Positions 1 to 14,316 of a stretch of 64,000 nt of DNA are shown here, piece after piece. The notes beneath the pieces are model-generated. The model saw only the letters and a program-made list of their open reading frames with translations, was not told where the DNA came from and searched no databases. The stretch is from assembly GCA_035772405.1 (NCBI GenBank), contig JAYKKM010000029.1:1027001-1091000 (forward strand), written 5' to 3'. Both the position numbers and the translations under genes were made by a program. This DNA is from Chrysogorgia sp. JL179-B06 (lineage: Eukaryota; Cnidaria; Anthozoa; Scleralcyonacea; Chrysogorgiidae). The stretch's first letter is position 1, and each line of letters begins with the position of its first letter.

Positions 1-214
1 GATGTTTTTCAGCCCGTCGGGAAAGAGTTAATAAGCAATAATAGGTAAATTGCAAATAATCGAAGAAAAAGCGTGAAAAGAAAAGCAGTTTATTATCTGT
101 TGAATTGAAAATAATCAATGTAAATACAGTTTAACAAAGCAAAAAATGGTCAGTGAGCAAAAATGAACCCCCTTCTCTGCTCCCCCTACCCCCCTCAATG
201 AGAGGAATTATGTA

Positions 215-236
215 AGGGTTACCCGAAGCAGAGTCT
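215..236. repeat. Short perfect palindrome in the satellite unit
   Basis: The motif GCAGAGTCTCTGC is a perfect 6-bp inverted repeat with a 1-base centre, found at about 228-240 in the first unit and at the matching place in most later units. It lies just after the C-rich stretch. Some units carry TCTGTGC or TCTCAGC here, which weakens the stem, so the hairpin is not strictly kept. Function unknown. Confidence 0.5.
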
Positions 237-510
237 CTGCAGAGATCCTCCCCGCACCAGTCCACCCGCACGGGAGCTCATACTTTTAAATATATACGCA
301 AGCTATCTATACACCACAAAGACAATACGTTCTATGCATGTGGGTCAAAAAGGTCAAAATTCACCGTGTTTAGAAATGTAGGAAATAATTCACCAAATTG
401 GCTTAAAATTTGATATGTGTGTTGTTTAGCCGACTTACAACGATGATGAAAAATTCAGGCGAAAATATAAAATCGATCGATGCGAAAAAATATCGGCCAT
501 TGTATATTAA

Positions 511-593
511 CTCTTTCCCGACCGGCGCTGTTAAAATCAAACGAACAACGTGGTGGTTCAATTTTTGATGTTTTTCAGCCCGTCGGGAAAGAG
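511..593. mobile_element. 83-bp TTAA-flanked mini-MITE inside the satellite unit (representative copy)
   Basis: The insert lies between TTAA 507-510 and TTAA 594-597. Its ends are inverted copies: CTCTTTCCCGACCGG on the left and the complement of CTCTTTCCCGACGGG on the right, about 15 bp with one mismatch. Duplicated TTAA targets with a CTCTTT-type terminus fit the piggyBac superfamily; Kolobok elements also use TTAA. The insert has no coding capacity and must rely on a transposase made elsewhere, if it was ever mobile. Equivalent copies occur in essentially every complete unit (for example 1077-1159, 3330-3412 and 46009-46... region), always at the same place and in the same orientation. This points to one insertion before amplification. 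The family assignment is inference; the TIRs and TTAA sites are seen directly. Confidence 0.8.
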
Positions 594-3230
594 TTAATAA
601 GCAATAATAGGTAAATTGCAAATAATCGAAGAAAAAGCGTGAAAAGAAAAGCAGTTTATTATCTGTTGAATTGAAAATAATCAATGTAAATACAGTTTAA
701 CAAAGCAAAAAATGGTCAGTGAGCAAAAATGAACACCTTCTCTGCTCCTCCCTACCCCCCTCAATGAGAGGAATTATGTAAGGGTTACCCGAAGCAGAGT
801 CTCTGCAGAGATCCCACCCGCACCGGTCCACCTGCACGGGAGCTCATACTTTTAAATATATACGCAAGCTATCTATACACCACAAAGACAATACGTTCTA
901 TGCATGTTGGTCAAAAAGGTCAAAATTCACCGTGTTTAGAAATGTAGGAAATAATTCACCAAATTGGCTTAAAATTTGATATGTGTGTTGTTTAGCCGAC
1001 TTACAACGATGATGAAAAATTCAGGCGAAAATATAAAATTGATCGATGCGAAAAAATATCGGCCATTGTATATTAACTCTTTCCCGACCGGCGCTGTTAA
1101 AATCAAACGAACAACGTGGTGGTTCAATTTTTGATGTTTTTCAGCCCGTCGGGAAAGAGTTAATAAGCAATAATAGGTAAATTGCAAATAATCGAAGAAA
1201 AAGCGTGAAAAGAAAAGCAGTTTATTATCTGTTGAATTGAAAATAATCAATGTAAATACAGTTTAACAAAGCAAAAAATGGTCAGTGAGCAAAAATGAAC
1301 CCCTTCTCTGCTCCTCCCTACCCCCCTCAATGAGAGGAATTATGTAAGGTTACCCGAAGCAGAGTCTCTGCAGAGATCCCACCCGCACCGGTCCACCCGC
1401 ACGGGAGCTCATACTTTTAAATATATACGCAAGCTATCTATACACCACAAAGACAATACGTTCTATGCATGTTGGTCAAAAAGGTCAAAATTCACCGTGT
1501 TTAGAAATGTAGGAAATAATTCACCAAATTGGCTTAAAATTTGATATGTGTGTTGTTTAGCCGACTTACAACGATGATGTAAAATTCAGGCGAAAATATA
1601 AAATTGATCGATGCGAAAAAATATCGGCCATTGTATATTAACTCTTTCCCGACCGGCGCTGTTTAAAATCAAACGAACAACGTGGTGGTTCAATTTTTGA
1701 TGTTTTTCAGCCCGTCGGGAAAGAGTTAATAAGCAATAATAGGTAAATTGCAAATAATCGAAGAAAAAGCGTGAAAAGAAAAGCAGTTTATTATCTGTTG
1801 AATTGAAAATAATCAATGTAAATACAGTTTAACAAAGCAAAAAATGGTCAGTGAGCAAAAATTAACCCCCTTCTCTGCTCCCCCTACCCCCTCAATGAGA
1901 GGAATTATGTAAGGGTTACCCGAAGCAGAGTCTCTGCAGAGATCCTCCCCGCACCGGTCCACCCGCACGGGAGCTCATACTTTTAAATATATACGCAAGC
2001 TATCTATACACCACAAAGACAATACGTTCTATGCATGTGGGTCAAAAAGGTCAAAATTCACCGTGTTTAGAAATGTAGGAAATAATTCACCAAATTGGCT
2101 TAAAATTTCATATGTGTGTTGTTTAGCCGACTTACAACGATGATGAAAAATTCAGGCGAAAATATAAAATTGATCGATGCGAAAAAATATCGGCCATTGT
2201 ATATTAACTCTTTCCCGACCGGCGCTGTTAAAATCAAACGAACAACGTGGTGGTTCAATTTTTGATGTTTTTCAGCCCGTCGGGAAAGAGTTAATAAGCA
2301 ATAATAGGTAAATTGCAAATAATCGAAGAAAAGCGTGAAAAGAAAAGCAGTTTATTATCTGTTGAATTGAAAATAATCAATGTAAATACAGTTTAACAAA
2401 GCAAAAAATGGTCAGTGAGCAAAAATGAACCCCCTTCTCTGCTCCCCCTACCCCCCTCAATGAGAGGAATTATGTAAGGGTTACCCGAAGCAGAGTCTCT
2501 GCAGAGATCCCCCCCGCACCGGTCCACCCGCACGGGAGCTCATACTTTTAAATATATACGCAAGCTATCTATACACCACAAAGACAATACGTTCTATGCA
2601 TGTGGGTCAAAAAGGTCAAAATTCACCGTGTTTAGAAATGTAGGAAATAATTAACCAAATTGGCTTAAAATTTGATATGTGTGTTGTTTAGCCGACTTAC
2701 AACGATGATGAAAAATTCAGGCGAAAATATAAAATTGATCGATGCGAAAAAATATCGGCCATTGTATATTAACTCTTTCCCGACCGGCGCTGTTAAAATC
2801 AAACGAACAACGTGGTGGTTCAATTTTTGATGTTTTTCAGCCCGTCGGGAAAGAGTTAATAAGCAATAATAGGTAAATTGAAAATAATCGAAGAAAAAGC
2901 GTGAAAAGAAAAGCAGTTTATTATCTGTTGAATTCAAAATAATCAATGTAAATACAGTTTAACAAAGCAAAAAATGGTCAGTGACCAAAAATGAACCCCC
3001 TTCTCTGCTCCCCCTACCCCCCTCAATGAGAGGAATTATGTAAGGGTTACCCGAAGCAGAGTCTCTGCTGAGATCCCACCCGCACCGGTCCACCTGCACG
3101 GGAGCTCATACTTTTAAATATATACGCAAGCTATCTATACACCACAAAGACAATACGTTCTATGCATGTGAGTCAAAAAGGTCAAAATTCACCGTGTTTA
3201 GAAATGTAGGAAATAATTCCCCAAATTGGC

Positions 3231-3759
3231 TTAAAATTTGATATGTGTGTTGTTTAGCCGACTTACAACGATGATGAAAAATTCAGGCGAAAATATAAAA
3301 TTGATCGATGCGAAAAAATATCGGCCATTGTATATTAACTCTTTCCCGACCGGCGCTGTTAAAATCAAACGAACAACGTGGTGGTTCAATTTTTGATGTT
3401 TTTCAGCCCGTCGGGAAAGGGTTAATAAGCAATAATAGGTAAATTGCAAATAATCGAAGAAAAAGCGTGAAAAGAAAAGCAGTTTATTATCTGTTGAATT
3501 GAAAATAATCAATGTAAATACAGTTTAACAAAGCAAAAAATGGTCAGTGAGCAAAAATTAACCCCCTTCTCTGCTCCCCCCGAAGCAGAGTCTCTGCAGA
3601 GATCCCACCCGCACCGGTCCACCCGCACGGGAGCTCATACTTTTGAATATATACGCAAGCTATCTATACACCACAAAGACAATACGTTCTATGCATGTGG
3701 GTCAAAAAGGTCAAACTTCACCGTGTTTAGAAATGTAGGAAATAATTCACCAAATTGGC
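3231..3759. repeat. 529-bp short satellite unit (representative)
   Basis: This unit lacks the 37-bp block running from TACCCCCC through AATGAGAGGAATTATG to GGGTTA that lies between the C-run and CGAAGC in the 566-bp form. The deletion ends fall in CCC runs, so slippage or microhomology-mediated loss is likely. About 20 units across the array share the same junction, including those ending near 11603, 12132, 13788, 14317, 14846, 17590, 21997, 25837, 33082 and 38063. This indicates one event that spread by unequal exchange or conversion. Confidence 0.85.
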
Positions 3760-5458
3760 TTAAAATTTGATATGTGTGTTGTTTAGCCGACTTACAACGA
3801 TGATGACAAATTCAGGCGAAAATATAAAATTGATCGATGCGAAAAAATATCGGCCATTGTATATTAACTCTTTCCCGACCGGCGCTGTTAAAATCAAACG
3901 AACAACGTGGTGGTTCAATTTTTGATGTTTTTCAGCCCGTCGGGAAAGAGTTAATAAGCAATAATAGGTAAATTGCAAATAATCGATGAAAAAGCGTGAA
4001 AAGAAAAGCAGTTTATTATCTGTTGAATTGAAAATAATCAATGTAAATACAGTTTAACAAAGCAAAAAATGGTTAGTGAGCAAAAATGAACCCCCTTCTC
4101 TGCTCCCCCTACCCCCCTCAATGAGAGGAATTATGTAAGGGTTACCCGAAGCAGAGTCTCTGCAGAGATTCCACCTGCACCGGTCCACCCGCAAAGGAGC
4201 TCATACTTTTAAATATATACGCAAGCTATCTATACACCACAAAGACAATACGTTCTATGCATGTGGGTCAAAAAGGTCAAAATTCACCGTGTTTAGAAAT
4301 GTAGGAAATAATTCACCAAATTGGCTTAAAATTTGATATGTGTGTTGTTTAGCCGACTTACAACGATGATGAAAAATTCAGGCGAAAATATAAAATTGAT
4401 CGATGCGAAAAAATATCGGCCATTGTATATTAACTCTTTCCCGACCGGCGCTGTTAAAATCAAACGAACAACGTGGTGGTTCAATTTTTGATGTTTTTCA
4501 GCCCGTCGGGAAAGAGTTAATAAGCAATAATAGGTAAATTGAAAATAATCGAAGAAAAAGCGTGAAAAGAAAAGCAGTTTATTATCTGTTGAATTGAAAA
4601 TAATCAATGTAAATACAGTTTAACAAAGCAAAAAATGGTCAGTGAGCAAAAATTAACCCCCTTCTCTGCTTCCCCCTACCCCCCTCAATGAGAGGAATTA
4701 TGTAAGGGTTACCCGAAGCAGAGTCTCTGCAGAGATCCCACCCGCACCGGTCCACCCGCACGGGAGCTCATACTTTTAAATATATACGCAAGCTATCTAT
4801 ACACCACAAAGACAATACGTTCTATGCATGTGGGTCAAAAAGGTCAAAATTCACCGTGTTTAGAAATGTAGGAAATAATTCACCAAATTGGCTTAAAATT
4901 TGATATGTATGTTGTTTAGCCGACTTACAACGATGATGACAAATTCAGGCGAAAATATAAAATTGATCGATGCGAAAAAATATCGGCCATTGTATATTAA
5001 CTCTTTCCCGACCGGCGCTGTTAAAATCAAACGAACAACGTGGTGGTTCAATTTTTGATGTTTTTCAGCCCGTCGGGAAAGAGTTAATAAGCAATAATAG
5101 GTAAATTGCAAATAATCGAAGAAAAAGCGTGAAAAGAAAAGCAGTTTATTATCTGTTGAATTGAAAATAATCAATGTAAATACAGTTTAACAAAGCAAAA
5201 AATGGTCAGTGAGCAAAAATGAACCCCCTTCTCTGCTCCCCCTACCCCCTCAATGAGAGGAATTATGTAAGGGTTACCCGAAGCAGAGTCTCTGCAGAGA
5301 TCCCACCCGCACCGGTCCACCCGCACGGGAGCTCATACTTTTAAATATATACGCAAGCTATCTATACACCACAAAGACAATACGTTCTATGCATGTGGGT
5401 CAAAAAGGTCAAAATTCACCGTGTTTAGAAATGTAGGAAATAATTCACCAAATTGGCT

Positions 5459-7112
5459 TAAAATTTGATATGTGTGTTGTTTAGCCGACTTACAACGATG
5501 ATGAAAAATTCAGGCGAAAATATAAAATTGATCGATGCGAAAAAATATCAGCCATTGTATATTAACTCTTTCCCGACCGGCGCTGTTAAAATCAAACGAA
5601 CAACGTGGTGGTTCAATTTTTGATGTTTTTCAGCCCGTCGGGAAAGAGTTAATAAGCAATAATAGGTAAATTGCAAATAATCGAAGAAAAGCAGTTTATT
5701 ATCTGTTGAATTGAAAATAATCAATGTAAATACAGTTTTACAAAGCAAAAAATGGTCAGTGAGCAAAAATGAACCCCCTTCTCTGCTCCCCCTACCCCCC
5801 TCAATGAGAGGAATTATGTAAGGGTTACCCGAAGCAGAGTCTCTGCAGAGATTCCACCCGCACCGGTCCACCCGCACGGGAGCTCATACTTTTAAATATA
5901 TACGCAAGCTATCTATACACCACAAAGACAATACGTTCTATGCATGTGGGTCAAAAAGGTCAAAATTCACCGTGTTTAGAAATGTAGGAAATAATTCACC
6001 AAATTGGCTTAAAATTTTATATGTGTGTTGTTTAGCCGACTTACAACGATGATGAAAAATTCAGGCGAAAATATAAAATTGATCGATGCGAAAAAATATC
6101 GGCCATTGTATATTAACTCTTTCCCGACCGGCGCTGTTAAAATCAAACGAACAACGTGGTGGTTCAATTTTTGATGTTTTTCAGCCCGTCGGGAAAGAGT
6201 TAATAAGCAATAATAGGTAAATTGCAAATAATCGAAGAAAAGCAGTTTATTATCTGTTGAATTGAAAATAATCAATGTAAATACAGTTTAACAAAGCAAA
6301 AAATGGTCAGTGAGCAAAAATGAACCCCCTTCTCTGCTCCCCCCTACCCCCCTCAATGAGAGGAATTATGTAAGGGTTACCCAAAGCAGAGTCTCTGCAG
6401 AGATCCCACCCGCACCGGTCCACCCGCACGGGAGCTCATACTTTTAAATATATACGCAAGCTATCTATACACCACAAAGACAATACGTTCTATGCATGTG
6501 GGTCAAAAAGATCAAAATTCACCGTGTTTAGAAATGTAGGAAATAATTCACCAAATTGGCTTAAAATTTGATATGTGTGTTGTTTAGCCGACTTACAACG
6601 ATGATGAAAAATTCAGGCGAAAATATAAAATTGATCGATGCGAAAAAATATCGGCCATTGTATATTAACTCTTTCCCGACCGGCGCTGTTAAAATCAAAC
6701 GAACAACGTGGTGGTTCAATTTTTGATGTTTTTCAGCCCGTCGGGAAAGAGTTAATAAGCAATAATAGGTAAATTGCAAATAATCGAAGAAAAGCAGTTT
6801 ATTATCTGTTGAATTGAAAATAATCAATGTAAATACAGTTTAACAAAGCAAAAAATGGTCAGTGAGCAAAAATGAACCCCCTTCTCTGCTCCCCCCTACC
6901 CCCCTCAATGAGAGGAATTATGTAAGGGTTACCCAAAGCAGAGTCTCTGCAGAGATCCCACCCGCACCGGTCCACCCGCACGGGAGCTCATACTTTTAAA
7001 TATATACGCAAGCTATCTATACACCACAAAGACAATACGTTCTATGCATGTGGGTCAAAAAGATCAAAATTCACCGTGTTTAGAAATGTAGGAAATAATT
7101 CACCAAATTGGC
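5459..7112. repeat. Satellite units with 15-bp deletion (about 551 bp)
   Basis: Three successive units lack 15 bp near the AAAGCGTGAAAAG motif downstream of the insert and read AATCGAAGAAAAGCAG instead. The same deletion reappears in the two units at about 45291-46393, near the other end of the visible array. The shared breakpoint over about 39 kb suggests exchange over long distance or an old variant surviving at both ends. Confidence 0.85.
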
Positions 7113-9947
7113 TTAAAATTTGATATGTGTGTTGTTTAGCCGACTTACAACGATGATCAAAAATTCAGGCGAAAATATAAAATTGATCGATGCGAAAAAT
7201 ATCGGCTATTGTATATTAACTCTTTCCCGACCGGCGCTGTTAAAATCAAACGAACAACGTGGTGGTTCAATTTTTGATGTTTTTCAGCCCGTCGGGAAAG
7301 AGTTAATAAGCAATAATAGGTAAATTGCAAATAATCGAAGAAAAAGCGTGAAAAGAAAAGCAGTTTATTATCTGTTGAATTGAAAATAATCAATGTAAAT
7401 ACAGTTAGCAAAGCAAAAAATGGCCAGTGAGCAAAAATGAACCCCCTTCTCTGCTCCCCCTACCCCCCTCAATGAGAGGAATTATGTAAAGTTACCCGAA
7501 GCAGAGTCTCTGCAGAGATCCCACCCGCACCGGTCCACCCGCACGGGAGCTCATACTTTTAAATATATACGCAAGCTATCTATACACCACAAAGACAATA
7601 CGTTCTATGCATGTGGGTCAAAAAGGTCAAAATTCACCGTGTTTAGAAATGTAGGAAATAATTCACCAAATTGGCTTAAAATTTGATATGTGTGTTGTTT
7701 AGCCGACTTACAAGGATGATGAAAAATTCAGGCGAAAATATAAAATTGATCGATGCGAAAAAATATCGGCCATTGTATATTAACTCTTTCCCGACCGGCG
7801 CTTTTAAAATCAAACGAACAACGTGGTGGTTCAATTTTTGATGTTTTTCAGCCCGTCGGGAAAGAGTTAATAAGCAATAATAGGTAAATTGCAAATAATC
7901 GAAGAAAAAGCGTGAAAAGAAAAGCTTTTTATTATCTGTTGAATTGAAAATAATCAATGTAAATGCAGTTTAACAAAGCAAAAAAATGGTCAGTGAGCAA
8001 AAATTAACCCTCTTCTCTGCTCCCCCCTACCCCCTCAATGAGAAGAATTATGTAAGGGGTTACCCAAAGCAGAGTCTCTGCAGAGATCCCACCCGCACCG
8101 GTCCACCCGCACGGGAGCTCATACTTTTAAATATATACGCAAGCTATCTATACACCACAAAGACAATACGTTCTATGCATGTGGGTCAAAAAGGTCAAAA
8201 TTCACCGTGTTTAGAAATGTAGGAAATAATTCACCAAATTGGCTTTAAATTTGATATGTGTGTTGTTTAGCCGACTTACAACGATGATGAAAAATTCAGG
8301 CGAAAATATAAAATTGATAGATGCGAAAAAATATCGGCCATTGTATATTAACTCTTTCCCGACCGGCGCTGTTAAAATCAAACGAACAACGTGGTGGTTC
8401 AATTTTTGATGTTTTTCAGCCCGTCGGGAAAGAGTTAATAAGCAATAATAGGTAAATTGCAAATAATCGAAGAAAAAGCGTGAAAAGAAAAGCAGTTTAT
8501 TATCTGTTGAAATGAAAATAATCAATGTAAATGCAGTTTAACAAAGCAAAAAAATGGTCAGTGAATAAAAAAATTAACCCCCTTCTCTGCTCCCCCCTAC
8601 CCCCCTCAATGAGAGGAATTATGTAAGGGTTACCCGAAGCAGAGTCTCTGTAGAGATCCCACCCGCACCGGTCCACCTGCACGGGAGCTCATACTTTTAA
8701 ATATATACGCAAGCTATCTATACACCACAAAGACAATACGTTCTATGCATGTGGGTCAAAAAGGTCAAAATTCACCGTGTTTAGAAATGTAGGAAATAAT
8801 TCACCAAATTGGCTTAAAATTTGATATGTGTGTTGTTTAGCCGACTTACAACGATGATGAAAAATTCAGGCGAAAATATAAAATTGATCGATGCGAAAAA
8901 ATATCGGCCATTGTATATTAACTCTTTCCCGACCGGCGCTGTTAAAATCAAACGAACAACGTGGTGGTTCAATTTTTGATGTTTTTCAGCCCGTCAGGAA
9001 AGAGTTAATAAGCAATAATAGGTAAATTGAAAATAATCGAAGAAAAAACGTGAAAAGAAAAGCTTTTTATTATCTGTTGAATTGAAAATAATCAATGTAA
9101 ATGCAGTTTAACAAAGCAAAAAAATGGTCAGTGAGATTAAATGAACCCCCTTCTCTGCTCCCCCCTACCCCCCTCAATGAGAGGAATTATGTAAAGTTAC
9201 CCAAAGCAGAGTCTCTGCAGAGATCCCACCCGCACCGGTCCACCCGCATGGGAGCTCATACTTTTAAATATATACGCAAGCTATCTATACACCACAAAGG
9301 CAATACGTTCTATGCATGTGGATCAAAAAGGTCAAAATTCACCGTGTTTAGAAATGTAGGAAATAATTCACCAAATTGGCTTAAAATTTGATATGTGTGT
9401 TGTTTAGCCGACTTACAACGATGATGAAAAATTCAGGCGAAAATATAAAATTGATCGATGCGAAAAAATATCGGCCATTGTATATTAACTCTTTCCCGAC
9501 CGGCGCTGTTAAAATCAAACGAACAACGTGGTGGTTCAATTTTTGATGTTTTTCAGCCCGTCGGGAAAGAGTTAATAAGCAATAATAGGTAAATTGCAAA
9601 TAATCGAAGAAAAAGCGTGAAAAGAAAAGCAGTTTATTATCTGTTGAAATGAAAATAATCAATGTAAATGCAGTTTAACAAAGCAAAAAAATGGTCAGTG
9701 AGCAAAAATGAACCCCCTTCTCTGCTCCCCCTACCCCCCTCAATGAGAGGAATTATGTAAGGGTTACCCGAAGCAGAGTCTCTGCAGAGATCCCACCCGC
9801 ACCGGTCCACCCGCACGGGAGCTCATACTTTTAAATATATACGCAAGCTATCTATACACCACAAAGACAATACGTTCTATGCACGTGGGTCAAAAAGGTC
9901 AAAATTCACCGTGTTTAGAAATGTAGGAAATAATTCACCAAATTGGC

Positions 9948-12131
9948 TTAAAATTTGATATGTGTGTTGTTTAGCCGACTTACAACGATGATGAAAAATT
10001 CAGGCGAAAATGTAAAATTGATCGATGCGAAAAAATATCGGCCATTGTATATTAACTCTTTCCCGACCGGCGCTGTTAAAATCAAACGAACAACGTGGTG
10101 GTTCAATTTTTGATGTTTTTCAGCCCGTCGGGAAAGAGTTAATAAGCAATAATAGGTAAATTGCAAATAATCGAAGAAAAAGCGTGAAAAGAAAGCAGTT
10201 TATTATCTATTGAATTGAAAATAATCAATGTAAATACAGTTTAACAAAGCAAAAAATGGTCAGTGAGCAAAAATTAACCCCCTTCTCTTCTCCCCCCTAC
10301 CCCCTCAATGAGAGGAATTATGTTTACCCGAAGCAGAGTCTCTGCAGAGATCCCACCCGCACCGGTCCACCCGCACGGGAGCTCATACTTTTAAATATAT
10401 ACGCAAGCTATCTATACACCACAAAGACAATACGTTCTATGCATGTGGGTCAAAAAGGTCAAAATTCACCGTGTTTAGAAATGTAGGAAATAATTAACCA
10501 AATTGACTTAAAATTTGATATGTGTGTTGTTTAGCCGACTTACAACGATGATGAAAAATTCAGGCGAAAATAGAAAATTGATCGATGCGAAAAAATATCG
10601 GCCATTGTATATTAACTATTTCCCGACCGGCGCTGTTAAAATCAAACGAACAACGTGGTGGTTCAATTTTTGATGTTTTTCAGCCCGTCGGGAATGAGTT
10701 AATAAGCAATAATAGGTAAATTGAAAATAATCGAAGAAATAGCGTGAAAAGAAAAGCAGTTTATTATCTGTTGAATTCAAAATAATCAAAGTAAATACAG
10801 TTTAACAAAGCAAAAAATGGTCAGTGAGCAAAAATGAACCCCCTTCTCTGCTCCCCCTACCCCCCTCAATGAGAGGAATTATGTAAGGGTTACCCGAAGC
10901 AGAGTCTCTGCAGAGATCCCACCCGCACCGGTCCACCCGCACGGGAACTCATACTTTTAAATATATACGCAAGCTATCTATACACCACAAAGACAATATG
11001 TTCTATGCATGTGGGTCAAAAAGGTCAAAATTCACCGTGTTTAGAAATGTAGGAAATAATTCTCCAAATTGGCTTAAAATTTGATATGTGTGTTGTTTAG
11101 CCGACTTACAACGATGATGAAAAATTCAGGCGAAAATATAAAATTGATCGATGCGAAAAAATATCGGCCATTGTATATTAACTCTTTCCCGACCGGCGCT
11201 GTTAAAATCAAACGAACAACGTGGTGGTTCAATTTTTGATGTTTTTCAGCCCGTCGGGAAAGAGTTAATAAGCAATAATAGGTAAATTGCAAATAATCGA
11301 AGAAAAAGCGTGAAAAGAAAAGCAGTTTATTATCTGTTGAATTGAAAATAATCAATGTAAATACAGTTTAACAAAGCAAAAAATGGTCAGTGAGCAAAAA
11401 TGAACCCCCTTCTCTGCTCCCCCCGAAGCAGAGTCTCTGCAGAGATCCCACCCGCACCGGTCCACCCGCACGGGAGCTCATACTTTTAAATATATACGCA
11501 AGCTATCTATACACCACAAAGGCAATACGTTCTATGCATGTGGGTCAAAAAGGTCAAAATTCACCGTGTTTAGAAATGTAGGAAATAATTCTCCAAATTG
11601 GCTTAAAATTTGATATGTGTGTTGTTTAGCCGACTTACAACGATGATGAAAAATTCAGGCGAAAATATAAAATTGATCGATGCGAAAAAATATCGGCCAT
11701 TGTATATTAACTCTTTCCCGACCGGCGCTGTTAAAATCAAACGAACAACGTGGTGGTTCAATTTTTGATGTTTTTCAGCCCGTCGGGAAAGAGTTAATAA
11801 GCAATAATAGGTAAATTGCAAATAATCGAAGAAAAAGCGTGAAAAGAAAAGCAGTTTATTATCTGTTGAATTGAAAATAATCAATGTAAATACAGTTTAA
11901 CAAAGCAAAAAATGGTCAGTGAGCAAAAATGAACCCCCTTCTCTGCTCCCCCCGAAGCAGAGTCTCTGCAGAGATCCCACCCGCACCGGTCCACCCGCAC
12001 GGGAGCTCATACTTTTAAATATATACGCAAGCTATCTATACACCACAAAGGCAATACGTTCTATGCATGTGGGTCAAAAAGGTCAAAATTCACCGTGTTT
12101 AGAAATGTAGGAAATAATTCACCAAATTGGC
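9948..12131. repeat. Higher-order tetramer, copy 1 (about 2184 bp)
   Basis: Four units of about 561, 565, 529 and 529 bp form a block marked by shared private changes: AAAATGTAAAATTG in unit 1, CTTCTCTTCTCC at the C-rich stretch, AAAATAGAAAATTG and GGGAATGAGTTAA in unit 2, ACGGGAACTCATAC and ACAATATGTTC before unit 3, and CACAAAGGCAATACG in the short units. The next 2185 bp carries the same series in the same order, so the block was duplicated as a whole. Confidence 0.85.
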
Positions 12132-14316
12132 TTAAAATTTGATATGTGTGTTGTTTAGCCGACTTACAACGATGATGAAAAATTCAGGCGAAAATGTAAA
12201 ATTGATCGATGCGAAAAAATATCGGCCATTGTATATTAACTCTTTCCCGACCGGCGCTGTTAAAATCAAACGAACAACGTGGTGGTTCAATTTTTGATGT
12301 TTTTCAGCCCGTCGGGAAAGAGTTAATAAGCAATAATAGGTAAATTGCAAATAATCGAAGAAAAAGCGTGAAAAGAAAGCAGTTTATTATCTATTGAATT
12401 GAAAATAATCAATGTAAATACAGTTTAACAAAGCAAAAAATGGTCAGTGAGCAAAAATTAACCCCCTTCTCTTCTCCCCCCTACCCCCCTCAATGAGAGG
12501 AATTATGTTTACCCGAAGCAGAGTCTCTGCAGAGATCCCACCCGCACCGGTCCACCCGCACGGGAGCTCATACTTTTAAATATATACGCAAGCTATCTAT
12601 ACACCACAAAGACAATACGTTCTATGCATGTGGGTCAAAAAGGTCAAAATTCACCGTGTTTAGAAATGTAGGAAATAATTAACCAAATTGACTTAAAATT
12701 TGATATGTGTGTTGTTTAGCCGACTTACAACGATGATGAAAAATTCAGGCGAAAATAGAAAATTGATCGATGCGAAAAAATATCGGCCATTGTATATTAA
12801 CTCTTTCCCGACCGGCGCTGTTAAAATCAAACGAACAACGTGGTGGTTCAATTTTTGATGTTTTTCAGCCCGTCGGGAATGAGTTAATAAGCAATAATAG
12901 GTAAATTGAAAATAATCGAAGAAAAAGCGTGAAAAGAAAAGCAGTTTATTATCTGTTGAATTCAAAATAATCAATGTAAATACAGTTTAACAAAGCAAAA
13001 AATGGTCAGTGAGCAAAAATGAACCCCCTTCTCTGCTCCCCCTACCCCCCTCAATGAGAGGAATTATGTAAGGGTTACCCGAAGCAGAGTCTCTGCAGAG
13101 ATCCCACCCGCACCGGTCCACCCGCACGGGAACTCATACTTTTAAATATATACGCAAGCTATCTATACACCACAAAGACAATATGTTCTATGCATGTGGG
13201 TCAAAAAGGTCAAAATTCACCGTGTTTAGAAATGTAGGAAATAATTCTCCAAATTGGCTTAAAATTTGATATGTGTGTTGTTTAGCCGACTTACAACGAT
13301 GATGAAAAATTCAGGCGAAAATATAAAATTGATCGATGCGAAAAAATATCGGCCATTGTATATTAACTCTTTCCCGACCGGCGCTGTTAAAATCAAACGA
13401 ACAACGTGGTGGTTCAATTTTTGATGTTTTTCAGCCCGTCGGGAAAGAGTTAATAAGCAATAATAGGTAAATTGCAAATAATCGAAGAAAAAGCGTGAAA
13501 AGAAAAGCAGTTTATTATCTGTTGAATTGAAAATAATCAATGTAAATACAGTTTAACAAAGCAAAAAATGGTCAGTGAGCAAAAATGAACCCCCTTCTCT
13601 GCTCCCCCCGAAGCAGAGTCTCTGCAGAGATCCCACCCGCACCGGTCCACCCGCACGGGAGCTCATACTTTTAAATATATACGCAAGCTATCTATACACC
13701 ACAAAGGCAATACGTTCTATGCATGTGGGTCAAAAAGGTCAAAATTCACCGTGTTTAGAAATGTAGGAAATAATTCTCCAAATTGGCTTAAAATTTGATA
13801 TGTGTGTTGTTTAGCCGACTTACAACGATGATGAAAAATTCAGGCGAAAATATAAAATTGATCGATGCGAAAAAATATCGGCCATTGTATATTAACTCTT
13901 TCCCGACCGGCGCTGTTAAAATCAAACGAACAACGTGGTGGTTCAATTTTTGATGTTTTTCAGCCCGTCGGGAAAGAGTTAATAAGCAATAATAGGTAAA
14001 TTGCAAATAATCGAAGAAAAAGCGTGAAAAGAAAAGCAGTTTATTATCTGTTGAATTGAAAATAATCAATGTAAATACAGTTTAACAAAGCAAAAAATGG
14101 TCAGTGAGCAAAAATGAACCCCCTTCTCTGCTCCCCCCGAAGCAGAGTCTCTGCAGAGATCCCACCCGCACCGGTCCACCCGCACGGGAGCTCATACTTT
14201 TAAATATATACGCAAGCTATCTATACACCACAAAGGCAATACGTTCTATGCATGTGGGTCAAAAAGGTCAAAATTCACCGTGTTTAGAAATGTAGGAAAT
14301 AATTCACCAAATTGGC
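12132..14316. repeat. Higher-order tetramer, copy 2 (about 2185 bp)
   Basis: It repeats all the diagnostic variants of the preceding block in order, with only a few differences. Copy 1 has AACTATTTCCC and GAAATAGCG in its second unit where copy 2 has the common forms. The few differences imply a recent duplication. Confidence 0.85.

Noticed and set aside
511..593. CENP-B box in the satellite insert
   Set aside because: CCCGTCGGGAA superficially resembles the CGGGA end of the box, but the TTCG and A positions do not align at the required spacing.
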